A DNA stretch of 64,000 nt from Streptomyces yatensis (lineage in GTDB: Bacteria > Actinomycetota > Actinomycetes > Streptomycetales > Streptomycetaceae), in assembly GCF_018069625.1 (NCBI RefSeq), contig NZ_CP072941.1, positions 8,432,001-8,496,000 of the forward strand, given 5' to 3'. The notes under the pieces are model-generated. The model made no database searches, was not told the DNA's origin, and was given only the letters and a program-made list of their open reading frames with translations. The translations under genes and the position numbers were made by a program. Below, one piece after another: positions 9,187 to 17,172 of the stretch (positions are counted from its first letter, which is position 1; the number at the start of each line of letters is the position of its first letter).

Positions 9187-9202
9187 CCGTGAGCGCTCAC
9201 GG
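9187..9202. promoter_or_regulatory. LacI-type operator palindrome
   Basis: A perfect 16-bp palindrome, CCGTGAGCGCTCACGG, lies 23 bp before the GH29-like start and 183 bp before the LacI start. Immediately to its left is a related imperfect copy beginning CCGTGAACGTTC (9175 onward), offset by about 12 bp. A CG-centred palindrome beside a lacI gene is the classic LacI/GalR binding-site form, so this is the likely operator for the glycosidase operon. Confidence 0.75.
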
Positions 9203-9384
9203 AGCACTGTCCGGCCCACCCGGCCGCCGTGTCAATATGTGTGCGGTGGTGGGGTGTTATGCGGTGGCGATCCGTTGACGCCCGTCGCCGCCGCGGTGAT
9301 TATCAAGGCGGGAGTGGATCGGGGGACCGCATCCATGAGCGCGCCCGAACGCCACGTCCGCGGGTGCGGAGAGGGGTGGGGACC

Positions 9385-10389
9385 ATGCCCGCGAACGGCA
9401 GGTCGCGCCGTATCACCATCGACGACGTGGCGCGCTCGGCCGGGGTGTCCCGGCAGACCGTGTCCCGCGCGGTCAACGACAAACCGGAGATCGACCCCGC
9501 CACGCGAGAGCGGGTGCTCCTGGTGGCCGAGTCCATGGGATACCGGCCCAGCCGGTTCGCCCGTGGCATGGTCGGCCCGGGGCTCACCACACTGGGGCTG
9601 GTCATCGCGGACGTGCTCAACCCCTTCTTCCCCGAGGTGGTCTCCGGTGTGCTGGCGGCGGCCGACGAGCGCGGCTGGCAGGTCGCCGTCTACAGCACCG
9701 GATCCGCCCTGGAACGCGAGACCGCGGTGGCGGAGACCGTGGTGAACCACGTGGACGCGTGTATCGCCTTTCTGCTGGACCCCGGCGCCATCGAGCTCAT
9801 CCGGCGCTCCGGGATGCCCTTCGTCCTGCTGGACAACGAACACCGGCCACCCGCGGTGAGCGGGGGCCGGATCGACTTCGCCAGCGGGATGCGCCAGGTC
9901 GTCGGCCACCTCGTCGAGCGCGGCCACCGCAGGATCGCGATGCTGGATGACCGCGGTCGCCCGGACGCGGGCGACCGCGGCACCCGGCACTCGCTGTTCC
10001 TCGGCACCGCTGCCGAACTGGGGCTGCCCGCGGACGAGAGCTGGGTCTTCCCGGCGGCCAACTCCCTCGACGGCGGGGCGGCGGCCATGGAGGACGTGCT
10101 GGACACCGGCTTCGGCGCGACGGCCGTGCTCGCGTACAACGACCTGATCGCCATCGGTGCCATGCGCCGCGCCCGCGACCGCGGGGTGCGGGTGCCGGAG
10201 GACTGCGCGTTCGTCGGCTGCGACGGACTGACACTGAGCCGGCTCGTGGACCCACCGCTGACCACCCTGACGGTCGACAAGGAGCTCCTCGGCCGGACCG
10301 CGGTGCGGCAGGTCGCGGCCCAGATGACCGGCGCCGGAACGGGCGAGACGGTGATCGAGCCACGCCTCGTGATCCGCGCGTCCTCCTGA
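9385..10389 (+). CDS. LacI-family transcriptional repressor
   Basis: DNA-binding repressor of 334 residues. The N-terminal HTH reads ITIDDVARSAGVSRQTVSRAVN (residues about 9-30), followed by the hinge helix (ESMGYRPSRFAR) and a periplasmic-binding-protein-like sensor domain with VLAYNDLIAIGAMR and FVGCDG. The ATG at 9385 is chosen over the in-frame codon at 9229 because GAGGGG lies eight bases upstream and the HTH starts within ten residues. It is divergent from the GH29/GH28 operon and probably represses it until a released sugar binds. Confidence 0.9.
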   Translation: MPANGRSRRITIDDVARSAGVSRQTVSRAVNDKPEIDPATRERVLLVAESMGYRPSRFARGMVGPGLTTLGLVIADVLNPFFPEVVSGVLAAADERGWQVAVYSTGSALERETAVAETVVNHVDACIAFLLDPGAIELIRRSGMPFVLLDNEHRPPAVSGGRIDFASGMRQVVGHLVERGHRRIAMLDDRGRPDAGDRGTRHSLFLGTAAELGLPADESWVFPAANSLDGGAAAMEDVLDTGFGATAVLAYNDLIAIGAMRRARDRGVRVPEDCAFVGCDGLTLSRLVDPPLTTLTVDKELLGRTAVRQVAAQMTGAGTGETVIEPRLVIRASS

Positions 10390-10527
10390 CCCCCTTGCGC
10401 CGCCGTCCTCGGCGCTCCCGGCGAACAATATGAACGCAATGATCGACAGCATGGCGCTCGCCCCCTGCGGTTCCTAGCATCCCCGTGCGCAGCGCAGCTT
10501 CGCGCGCAGCACGATAGGAGCCACTCC

Positions 10528-11991
10528 TTGAACACATCTGACGCGCCCACGCCTGTCTCCTGGTGGGCCTCCCACCGCCGCCGCCGTCCGGCGGTACTGG
10601 CGGCCGTGCTCGCGGCCGTGTCCCTCGGCACGCTCGGCAACGCACCGACCGGCCACGCCCGGACCACCCAGCCCGAGGCCGCCACCTGCCCGGCCAAGCT
10701 GGCCGGGAAGGCGACGTGTTACACCGGCCAGGACACCAACGGGGCGTACTACACGATCGCGGTGCCCACCCATTGGAACGGATCCCTCGTCGTGCACGCA
10801 CACGGCGGACCCGACCTCGGCGACTCCTCCGACCCGTCCCGCAGCACCGACGACCTGGACCGCTGGGCGGTGATGGTCGACCAGGGATATGCCTGGGCCG
10901 GCTCCTCCTACCGCCGCGGTGGCTACGGAACCCGGATGGCCGCCGCCGACACCGAGAACGTACGCCGCCTGTTCCTCGCCCGGTTCGGCAAGCCGAAGCG
11001 GACGTACGTCCACGGCCAGTCCTGGGGCGGCAACGTCGCTGCGAAGGTGGCGGAAACCTACGGCACACGGCCGGGGGCCTACGACGGGGTGCTGCTGACC
11101 AGCGGTGTCCTCGGCGGCGGCTCGCGCGGCTACGACTACCGCGTCGACCTGCGGGTGGTCTACCAGTACTACTGCCACAACCACCCCCGGCCGACCGAGC
11201 CGCAATACCCGCTGTGGCAGGGGCTGCGCCCGGACTCCACCCTGACGAACACCGGGCTCCGCGCCCGCCTCCAGGAGTGCACCGGCTACGCGTCCGACCC
11301 CGCGGACCGGACCGCGGCACAGCAGCGCAACCTCGACGACATCCTCGCCGTCACCCGCGTCCCGGAGCGTTCCCTCGCATCGCATCTGCAGTTCGCGACC
11401 TTCACCTTCCGGGACATCGTGTGGAACCGGCTCGGTGGCCGTAATCCGTTCGGCAACCGCGGTGTGTGGTACTCGGGTTCACACGACGACAAGGCGCTCA
11501 ACGCGGGTGTCGAGCGGTTCTCGGCCGATCCCACCGCCCGCCGTGACCTCTCCTACGACAGCGATCTCACCGGCAGGGTCTCCCTTCCGGTCCTCACCCT
11601 GCACGCGATCGACGACCCGACCGCCTTCGTGGAGCACGAGGCGGCCTACCGCGCCACCCTCCGGGGTGCCGGCCGGGCCGGAAACCTCGTCCAGACGTTC
11701 ACCGAGGAGACCGAGCACAGTGCGCTGAGCGACTCCGAATACGCCAACTCGATCTCGGCGCTGGACACATGGGTGCGCTCCGGCCGTAAGCCGACCCCGT
11801 CCTCGATCGCGGCCTCCTGCGGCGCCTTCGACGAGATCTACGGCAGCGGTTGCTTCTACGACTCCGCCTTCCACCCCGCGCCCTACGCCTCGCGGGTCCG
11901 TCCCCGGCCGGGCGGGCTCGGCTGGCCCGCCATGACCGCGGCGCAGGAGCGGGCGTGGAGCGGGATCGACGGTGTGGGGATCGCCCCCTGA
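10528..11991 (+). CDS. Secreted alpha/beta hydrolase
   Basis: Exported serine hydrolase of 487 residues. The signal peptide has a charged RRRR segment, then AVLAAVLAAVSLGTLG, with likely cleavage near GHA-R. The nucleophile elbow is VHGQSWGGN (Ser near residue 170), a candidate acid is in LHAIDDPTAF, and the catalytic His is probably in EETEHSALSD. Paired cysteines (TCPAKL/ATCYTG and CGAF/GCFYD) suggest disulfides. The start is a TTG at 10528 with AGGAG upstream; no ATG or GTG with a good site is nearby. A GC-rich hairpin follows the stop. The substrate is unknown; an ester or peptide are possible. Confidence 0.82.
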   Translation: MNTSDAPTPVSWWASHRRRRPAVLAAVLAAVSLGTLGNAPTGHARTTQPEAATCPAKLAGKATCYTGQDTNGAYYTIAVPTHWNGSLVVHAHGGPDLGDSSDPSRSTDDLDRWAVMVDQGYAWAGSSYRRGGYGTRMAAADTENVRRLFLARFGKPKRTYVHGQSWGGNVAAKVAETYGTRPGAYDGVLLTSGVLGGGSRGYDYRVDLRVVYQYYCHNHPRPTEPQYPLWQGLRPDSTLTNTGLRARLQECTGYASDPADRTAAQQRNLDDILAVTRVPERSLASHLQFATFTFRDIVWNRLGGRNPFGNRGVWYSGSHDDKALNAGVERFSADPTARRDLSYDSDLTGRVSLPVLTLHAIDDPTAFVEHEAAYRATLRGAGRAGNLVQTFTEETEHSALSDSEYANSISALDTWVRSGRKPTPSSIAASCGAFDEIYGSGCFYDSAFHPAPYASRVRPRPGGLGWPAMTAAQERAWSGIDGVGIAP

Positions 11992-12004
11992 GGGGCCACG
12001 CCCA

Positions 12005-12034
12005 CCGGGGTCGGCTCCCCGCGGCCGACCCCGG
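12005..12034 (+). terminator. Hairpin terminator after the secreted hydrolase
   Basis: Perfect 11-bp inverted repeat CCGGGGTCGGC / GCCGACCCCGG with an 8-base loop, 14 bp after the hydrolase stop. There is no T-run, as is usual for GC-rich actinomycete terminators. Confidence 0.7.
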
Positions 12035-12087
12035 CCTCCCCCTCGACCGGACTGTTCGGTGCGGCGGATATTGTTGACTGGGAAACT

Positions 12088-12453
12088 ATGGGCCACCTAG
12101 TCTGCTTCTGGTGTCGAGTATCGACGCTCGTCTGCTTCACCGAACCCGGTGACGGGGTGACCGCCGACGCGCTGCGCACCCACCTCGAGGAGCACAAGCA
12201 GTGGCTCGCGGCGCTGGAGCGTGACGGCCGGCTGTTCGCCGGAGGGCCCCTGCTCGATGAGAACTATCGGGGGTCGGGAAGCGGCATGGTGATCCTGCGT
12301 GCCGCGTCGGAGCGGGAGGCGCGGGACATCGTCGACCGGGACCCGTTCCACGCCCGCGGGCTGCGCACCTACCGGCTTTGGCCCTGGCAGCTCAACGAGG
12401 GGTCGTTCGAGGTGACCGTCACCCTGTCCGACGGCACGGCCACCCTCACCTGA
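12088..12453 (+). CDS. YciI-like (YCII-related domain) protein
   Basis: Small soluble protein (121 residues as drawn) with the YCII/dimeric ferredoxin-like fold. Visible are the conserved HLEEHKQWLAALERDGRLFAGGPL block, a glycine/serine segment, MVILRAASEREARDIVDRDPF, and RTYRLWPWQL. YciI proteins are often stand-alone small enzymes or accessory domains of uncertain chemistry. The start is uncertain: ATG 12088 overlaps a possible TTGACT/TAGTCT promoter, and the first 15 residues do not look conserved. It lies just before the remnant of a peroxiredoxin-like gene. Confidence 0.75.
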   Translation: MGHLVCFWCRVSTLVCFTEPGDGVTADALRTHLEEHKQWLAALERDGRLFAGGPLLDENYRGSGSGMVILRAASEREARDIVDRDPFHARGLRTYRLWPWQLNEGSFEVTVTLSDGTATLT

Positions 12454-12495
12454 GCGACCGAGAAAGACCCACCGGTTCGTGGACGGAGAGGCAGC

Positions 12496-12829
12496 ATGAC
12501 ACTCGAAGACGAACTGGCTCGGCAGCGGAGAACGGCGTGGGACGCGCGCACCCCCGAGGAGCGTGCCGCCCGGGCCGGCGCCGTGCGCGATGTGGAACGG
12601 ACGGGCCTGGCGCGTGACGCCGCCCGAGATCGTCGCCTATCAGCTCGGCAACGGTAACGACGTGGCCGCGTTCAACGGTGCGGCCGCGCCCGAGGTGCCG
12701 CTGCCCGCAACCTATGTCGCGGACCGGAACGGTGTCATTCGCTACGCACACGTCTCCGCCGACTACACCCGGCGCGCCGAGCCGGACGCGGTCCTGGACG
12801 CGACACACGCGATCGCCGAGAGCGGATGA
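12496..12829 (+). pseudogene. Remnant of a peroxiredoxin-like (AhpC/TSA) gene
   Basis: The N-terminus of a peroxiredoxin-like protein (MTLEDELARQRRTAWDART, from ATG 12496 with GGAGAGG upstream) runs in one frame for about 50 residues and then stops. In the next frame, from about 12630, the conserved C-terminal end follows: AAFNG, PLPATYVADRNGVIRYAHV and SADYTRRAEPD. The central part, which would hold the catalytic cysteine (about 100-120 residues), is missing and the frame is shifted. The gene has lost its core by internal deletion and cannot make an active peroxidase. Confidence 0.8.
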
Positions 12830-12868
12830 ACCACTTTCCGTGACGAGGGTGCCGGAGCCTCGCCGAGG

Positions 12869-13534
12869 TCAGTCCTCCCCGGCGTTGTGGGCACGGAGGC
12901 GCGCCCAGATCTTCGCGAGCAGCTCGACCTCCTCGGCGTCGAGCAGGTCCACGAACCTCCTGCGCACACCTCGGAACCTCACATCCATCGCCGCACGGAT
13001 CCGGTGGCCCCCGGCGCTGGTGAGCGCGAGCTCGACCGCCTGGCGCCCGTCCTCCCGGCGCCGCTCGACGAGCCCGCGATCGACCAGTCGGTCGGCCAGA
13101 CGGGTTACGCCACCGGGCGTGACCAGGACGTCATGGGCGAGATCGCCCACCCGGCGAACACCGCCGGGAGCCCGCCACAGCTGGTACAACACATCGAACT
13201 CGTTGATCGTGAGTCCGGTCTCCTCCCGCAGCTCCGCCTCCAGCTTCGGCATGAGCACGGCCTGCAGCTCCAGCACCCCACGCCAGGCCCGCAGTTGTTG
13301 ACCGGACAGGTGGGGTACGGCCCGTTCCCGCAGCGGTGCCGCCGCCTCCTTCCGGGCTCCCGGACCCGCTCCACGCCCGTCCACCCGCACCGGTGCCGAG
13401 CGCCGCGATCGATAGGCGCGCTGACGGCAGACCTGCGAGCAGTACGTGGCCGGTCGGCCGGTCCGACGGCTCTCCAGCTCGGCCCCACAGACCGAACACT
13501 CCGCAGGTGCACCGTCCGGCCCGTTACGAAACAT
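12869..13534 (-). CDS. MarR-family regulator with N-terminal Cys-cluster (zinc-ribbon-like)
   Basis: Regulator of 221 residues. The C-terminal 140 residues form a MarR winged HTH: INEFDVLYQLWRAPGG, then VLVTPGGVTRLADRLVDRGL as recognition helix, and the wing RREDGRQAVELALT. The first 45 residues carry a cysteine cluster CSVCG-x(14)-YCSQVC-RQRAYRSRR that resembles a small zinc-binding module found at the ends of actinomycete proteins. The ATG at 13534 lacks a good ribosome site, but a TACTAT-like -10 lies just upstream, so the transcript may be leaderless. It is divergent from the PPOX-type flavoprotein gene, a plausible target. Confidence 0.82.
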   Translation of the reverse strand: MFRNGPDGAPAECSVCGAELESRRTGRPATYCSQVCRQRAYRSRRSAPVRVDGRGAGPGARKEAAAPLRERAVPHLSGQQLRAWRGVLELQAVLMPKLEAELREETGLTINEFDVLYQLWRAPGGVRRVGDLAHDVLVTPGGVTRLADRLVDRGLVERRREDGRQAVELALTSAGGHRIRAAMDVRFRGVRRRFVDLLDAEEVELLAKIWARLRAHNAGED

Positions 13535-13675
13535 GTCACGATAGTACGCGCCGCCGGGAGGTGGCGGTAAGCCGTGTGAGGCGCTGTCGTTCTCGGTCCG
13601 GGGGCACGGAGGGGCGGGCTCCACGCCGTGGCTACCGTGGCCCCAGCACCCCACCACCGCCCCCTGGAGGATCCC

Positions 13676-14077
13676 GTGCCCGTACCGCTCGGCGAGGACG
13701 TGCTGGCGCTGCTGCGCCGCCCCAGCACCTGCTACATCGCCACCACCATGCCCGACGGCTCGCCCCAGCTCACCCAGACCTGGGTCGACACCGATGGCGA
13801 GCACGTCCTGATCAACAGTGTGGAGTCGCATCAGAAGAACCGGAACATCGCGCGCGACCCGCGGGTGGCCATCGCGGTCGCGGACCCCGCGCAACCCACC
13901 TCCTACGTCCAGATCCGCGGCCGTGTGGTGCGGATGACCACCGAGGGGGCGGCCGAACACATCGAGGCGCTCGCGCAGAAGTACCTCGGAGGGCCCTACC
14001 CGTGGTTCGGCGGCCGCGATCAGGTGCGGGTGCTCTATGTGATCCAGCCGGAACGGATCAGCAGCCCCCGCGGCTAG
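13676..14077 (+). CDS. PPOX-class (pyridoxamine-phosphate-oxidase-like) flavin/F420 protein
   Basis: Soluble 133-residue split-barrel protein of the PPOX class, many of which use F420 or FMN to reduce small molecules. Conserved features are the start LLRRPSTCYIATTMPDGSP, TQTWVDTDGEHVLINS, KNRNIARDPRVAIAV, the strand YVQIRGRVV, and the C-terminal VLYVIQPERI. The GTG at 13676 is chosen because GGAGG lies five bases upstream; the ATG at 13628 has no such site. Its TAG stop is part of the CTAG target duplication of the IS element, so the insertion left the coding sequence whole. Confidence 0.85.
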   Translation: MPVPLGEDVLALLRRPSTCYIATTMPDGSPQLTQTWVDTDGEHVLINSVESHQKNRNIARDPRVAIAVADPAQPTSYVQIRGRVVRMTTEGAAEHIEALAQKYLGGPYPWFGGRDQVRVLYVIQPERISSPRG

Positions 14078-14114
14078 GCAGATTCGTTTGGATCAGTCGG
14101 TCGTTGGTTCGGGT

Positions 14115-14959
14115 GTGCCGTTGACTGATGCGCAGTGGGCGCGGATTGAGCCGTTGCTCCCGGACCGGACGCCGAAACGGGGTGGCCGCTGGCGGGACCA
14201 TCGTGAGGTGATCGACGCGATCGCCTACAAGTTCCAGACCGGTGTGCAGTGGGTTCACCTGCCGGAGAAGTACGGCAACTGGCGGGGCGTCTACAACCGG
14301 CTGCGGATGTGGGCCGTGGATGGCACGTGGGAGCGGGTGTTCACCGCCTTGGTGGCCCAAGCCGACGCGGAAGAGCACCTGAGCTGGGCCGTGTCGGTGG
14401 ACTCCACGATCGTGCGGGCTCACCAGCATGCGGCCGGGGCCCGCAAAAAGGGGCCCCGGCCGGCGAACCCGCCGAACACGCCATCGGCCGATCCCGGGGC
14501 GGACTGACCACGAAGATCCACCTCGCTGCCGATGCCCGCTGCCGACCTCTGGCGTTCGTTCTCACCGCAGGCCAGGCCGGTGACGCACCCGCTTTCACCG
14601 ATGTCATGGCCCGCCTGCGCGTTCCTCGTCGGCGGGGACGGCCCCGCACCAGGCCGGACCTGGTCCTGGCCGACAAGGCGTACTCTTCCCGCGCAATCCG
14701 CGAGCACCTGCGCAAGCGCGGCATTCGGGCAGTGATCCCCGTCCCCGCCGACCAGCGCGCACACCGGCTGCGTCGGGGCAGTCACGGCGGCAGGCCACCG
14801 GCCTTCGACCGCGAGACCTACAAGCAGCGCAACACCGTCGAGCGGTGCATCAACCGCCTGAAGCAGTGGCGAGGCATCGCCACCCGCTACGAAAAGACAG
14901 CCACCATCTACCTGGCCGGACTCCACATCGCGGGCATCTTTCTCTGGTCCGCACAGTGA
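14115..14959 (+). CDS. IS5-family transposase, two frames joined by -1 frameshift
   Basis: DDE transposase encoded in two overlapping frames. The first (GTG 14115 to stop near 14507) starts PLTDAQWARIEPLLPD and carries the first catalytic Asp in VSVDSTIVRAHQH. The second frame (ending TGA 14957-14959) carries the second Asp in DLVLADKAYSS and the Glu in QRNTVERCINRLKQWR. A run of five A followed by a GC-rich inverted segment at 14445-14460 (CAAAAAGGGGCCCCGG) is a good -1 slippery site, as in other IS5 members with this layout. An extended start at TTG 14088 would overlap the terminal repeat. All three catalytic residues are present, so it may be active. Confidence 0.88.
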
Positions 14960-14981
14960 TCCAAGTGGAAGTTCCCAGGGC

Positions 14982-15398
14982 TCATGACGGGGCGCCCGGG
15001 AAGGACGGCTTGATGACGCGGCTGCCAAACTTCCACTGTCCGTCCACGCGAATGTATTCGTCCTCGTACTTGACGTGGGAGCGAACGTAGCCGCCGTCGT
15101 TCTTCACCACTTCCACCAGGCAGGAGACACTCCCCGCCGCGCGGTTGCCCTCGATGTCCGTCACCAGGTGGTTGAACATGATGTGGATGACGTTGCGGGC
15201 ATGGGCGAAGAGTGAGTCGCGGAAGAAGTCGCGTATCGCCTCGCGCCCTTGGAACAGGCCGAAGCCGGTCTCGCGTTCGTCGAGGACACCGTCCTCGGCC
15301 CAGCAGCCGGAGGACTCGTTCAGCCGGAAGCCGTCGAAGGCAACCGCGTAACGAGTGTTGAGATCGTGGATGGCGGCACGATCGAGGAGATGGTTCAT
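14982..15398 (-). CDS. SnoaL-like / NTF2-fold protein (IS passenger)
   Basis: Soluble protein of 138 residues with the cone-shaped NTF2/SnoaL fold. Typical blocks are LLDRAAIHDLNTRYAVAFD, the CWAEDGVL strand, FQGREAIRDFF, HIMFNHLVTDIEGNRAAG, and the C-terminal DGQWKFGSRVIKPSF. Relatives are polyketide cyclases, dehydratases or small-molecule isomerases; the substrate cannot be told. It starts at ATG 15398 with GAGG about eight bases upstream. It sits inside the outer IS boundaries, opposite in direction to the transposase, so it may be a captured passenger rather than an element function. Confidence 0.8.
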   Translation of the reverse strand: MNHLLDRAAIHDLNTRYAVAFDGFRLNESSGCWAEDGVLDERETGFGLFQGREAIRDFFRDSLFAHARNVIHIMFNHLVTDIEGNRAAGSVSCLVEVVKNDGGYVRSHVKYEDEYIRVDGQWKFGSRVIKPSFPGAPS

Positions 15399-15708
15399 GC
15401 GACAACCTCACGTGAAGAAGCGGCGCCATGGGGCTAGGCCCTGGCCGGCTCGGATGAGCCGGAGAGACGGTGTACAGGGCTCCCAGCCCGTGTCAAGGCT
15501 TCCCAGCCATGAACTGACCAGTGATCCAAACGAAACCGCCTAGGCGATGTCCCCTGGACCGTGATCGCCCGCCCCCGGCAGAAGCGTACGCACGAGCGAT
15601 GCCGTCACTCGATCGTGAGTTGTTCCCTTCATATGCCCGGTGCGATGCCACGCTGGCCGACACGGCGTGTGACCGGCGCCGCCCGGACGGCTGAGGGTGG
15701 GGGATGGG

Positions 15709-15990
15709 ATGGCGCAAGGCACGGGGCGACGCGGGGGACTGGATGAGCGGGCGGTGCTGCTGGCGGCCGGGCTGGCCGATCTGGCGGTGAGCACGCTGGG
15801 TTCGGTGCTGGGGACGGCGCGGGGGTTGCTGCGCCGCTCGGACACCACGGAGCTGGCGGCGGAGGCCGAGCACGATCTGATGGCACGCGGGCGCCTGGCG
15901 CTGGACCGGCATGCCGCGGCCGTCCCCCCGGCCCACCTGGAGATCCTCGCCCGGCACGCCCTGGCACGGCGGGCCACCGGCGATGTCTGA
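15709..15990 (+). CDS. Small hypothetical protein upstream of polyprenyl synthase
   Basis: Predicted soluble, alpha-helical protein of 93 residues (97 if started at 15697). It contains LDERAVLLAAGLADLAVSTLG, a TTELAAEAEHDLMARGRLALDR helix and an Ala/His/Arg-rich end. I do not recognise a family. It overlaps the polyprenyl synthase start by 8 bases, which implies co-translation and a shared role, perhaps as an accessory subunit. ATG 15709 follows a G-rich stretch that could serve as ribosome site. Confidence 0.6.
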   Translation: MAQGTGRRGGLDERAVLLAAGLADLAVSTLGSVLGTARGLLRRSDTTELAAEAEHDLMARGRLALDRHAAAVPPAHLEILARHALARRATGDV

Positions 15991-17095
15991 CCTGCGGGGG
16001 TCCGATCGGCGGGGGTCCGACCTGCGGGGTGCTGATCGGCGGGGGTCCGACCGCTGGGGGCCGACCGCGTTCAAGGCCCGCGTCGACGAGGTGCTGCACG
16101 GCTTCGTCGCCCAAGAGGCCGAGCAGTTGTCGGCGATCGACCCGGCCCTGGGCCCGGTGGCCGGGCAGTTGGAGGCGGCGGTCGCGGACGGCAAGCGGCT
16201 GCGGGCGGCGTTCTGCTACTGGGGCTGGCGCGCGGCGGGGCAGCCGGACAGCGATGCGCTCGTACGGGCGGCGGCCTCGATGGAGCTGGTGCATGCCGCC
16301 GCGGTGGTGCATGACGATCTCATCGACGACAGTCCGCTGCGGCACGGCCGGCCCACGGCGCATATCGCCCTGCGCGCCGCCGTACGCCGTCGGCCGCGTG
16401 CCGTGGCCGCCGCCAGGTCGCTGGCGATGCTGGTGGGCGATCTGCTGATGTCGCTGGCCGGGCAGATGTTCGCCACCAGCGGTCTGCCCGCCGCGTACCT
16501 GGCCCGGGCCCGCCCGCTGTGGTCGGTGCTGGCCCGGGAGCTGATCGCGGGGGAGTGCCTGGAGATCCTGCGGACCGGGGCCGATCCGGACACCACGGCG
16601 TCGCTGAAGGTGATCCGGTACAAGACCGCCAAGTACACCGTCGAACAGCCCCTGTTGATCGGCGGAGCCCTGGCCGGGGCCGGCCGGCGGCTGCGCGAGG
16701 GCTACTCCGCGTACGGGCTGCCGCTGGGCGAGGCGTTCCAGCTCCGGGACGACCTGCTCGGCCTGTTCGGAGACCCGGAACGGACCGGCAAGGCCAACGC
16801 CGACGATGTACGCGGCCACCGGCCCACCGCCCTGCTGGCGGAGACCTGGCGCATCGCCGGTGACGGCGAGCGGGAGCGGCTGAGCGCCCTCCTCGGCCGA
16901 CGCGATCTGGACGCGGATGGTCTGGCCGCGGTCCGCGAGGTGATGTGCCGGCTGAAGGCCCCGGACCGTATCGAGGCCATGATCACCGCGCGGGTCGAGG
17001 AGGCCCTCGACGCCCTGCACGAGCTGGACGCACCCCCGCACGCCACCGCTGCCCTGACCGCGCTGGCGCGTTCGGCGGCGGTCCGCCTGTCCTGA
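15983..17095 (+). CDS. Polyprenyl diphosphate synthase (trans-isoprenyl synthase family)
   Basis: Head-to-tail isoprenyl diphosphate synthase of 370 residues, which joins isopentenyl diphosphate to an allylic diphosphate. It has the first aspartate-rich motif in VVHDDLIDDSPLRHG (about residues 108-122), the lysine segment GKRLRAAF, KTAKYTVEQPL in the middle, and the second motif in FQLRDDLLGLFGD. The N-terminus carries four 15-bp DNA repeats giving (L/R)RG(S/A)D units absent from usual family members. ATG 15983 overlaps the preceding small gene. The next gene encodes an MpaB-like oxygenase, so the chain made here may be its substrate (inference). Chain length cannot be read with certainty. 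Confidence 0.9.
   Translation: MSDLRGSDRRGSDLRGADRRGSDRWGPTAFKARVDEVLHGFVAQEAEQLSAIDPALGPVAGQLEAAVADGKRLRAAFCYWGWRAAGQPDSDALVRAAASMELVHAAAVVHDDLIDDSPLRHGRPTAHIALRAAVRRRPRAVAAARSLAMLVGDLLMSLAGQMFATSGLPAAYLARARPLWSVLARELIAGECLEILRTGADPDTTASLKVIRYKTAKYTVEQPLLIGGALAGAGRRLREGYSAYGLPLGEAFQLRDDLLGLFGDPERTGKANADDVRGHRPTALLAETWRIAGDGERERLSALLGRRDLDADGLAAVREVMCRLKAPDRIEAMITARVEEALDALHELDAPPHATAALTALARSAAVRLS
15992..16051 (+). repeat. Four in-frame 15-bp tandem repeats
   Basis: Four successive 15-bp units of the form CNGCGGGGNNCNGAY, with a fifth decayed copy to 16066, encode a repeated RGSDR/RGSDL peptide at the N-terminus of the polyprenyl synthase. They look like slippage-prone repeats and may vary between strains. 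Confidence 0.75.
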
Positions 17096-17108
17096 CCCCC
17101 GCCGCACA

Positions 17109-17133
17109 GGCGGGGGCGGCCGCCGCCCCCGCC
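17109..17133 (+). terminator. Intercistronic GC-rich hairpin
   Basis: Inverted repeat GGCGGGGGC / GCCCCCGCC with a 7-base spacer in the 77-bp gap between polyprenyl synthase and the oxygenase gene. It could attenuate read-through or stabilise the upstream mRNA; the genes may still be co-transcribed. Confidence 0.5.
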
Positions 17134-17172
17134 CGTGTTGGGGACGACCCGTCAATGACAAGGAGTCCCGTC

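Larger units (their letters stand above)
14078..15539 (+). mobile_element. IS5-family insertion element with CTAG target duplication and passenger gene
   Basis: The unit is bounded by 18-bp imperfect terminal inverted repeats, GCAGATTCGTTTGGATCA at 14078-14095 and its complement at 15522-15539 (16 of 18 match), with CTAG directly repeated outside (14074-14077 and 15540-15543). CTAG duplication is typical of some IS5 subgroups. The transposase fills the left two thirds. The right part holds a SnoaL-like gene. An 11-bp repeat, CAGTGATCCAA, occurs at the transposase stop (14954-14964) and again at the right end (15519-15529), which suggests the passenger DNA was added between two copies of the right-end sequence. 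Confidence 0.8.

Noticed and set aside
6060..9278. Very long open frame (over 1000 codons) on the plus strand opposite the GH29-like gene
   Set aside because: It is antisense to a gene with a signal peptide, catalytic motifs and domains. Its translation is Gly/Arg/Val-biased with no motif, as expected from third-position GC.
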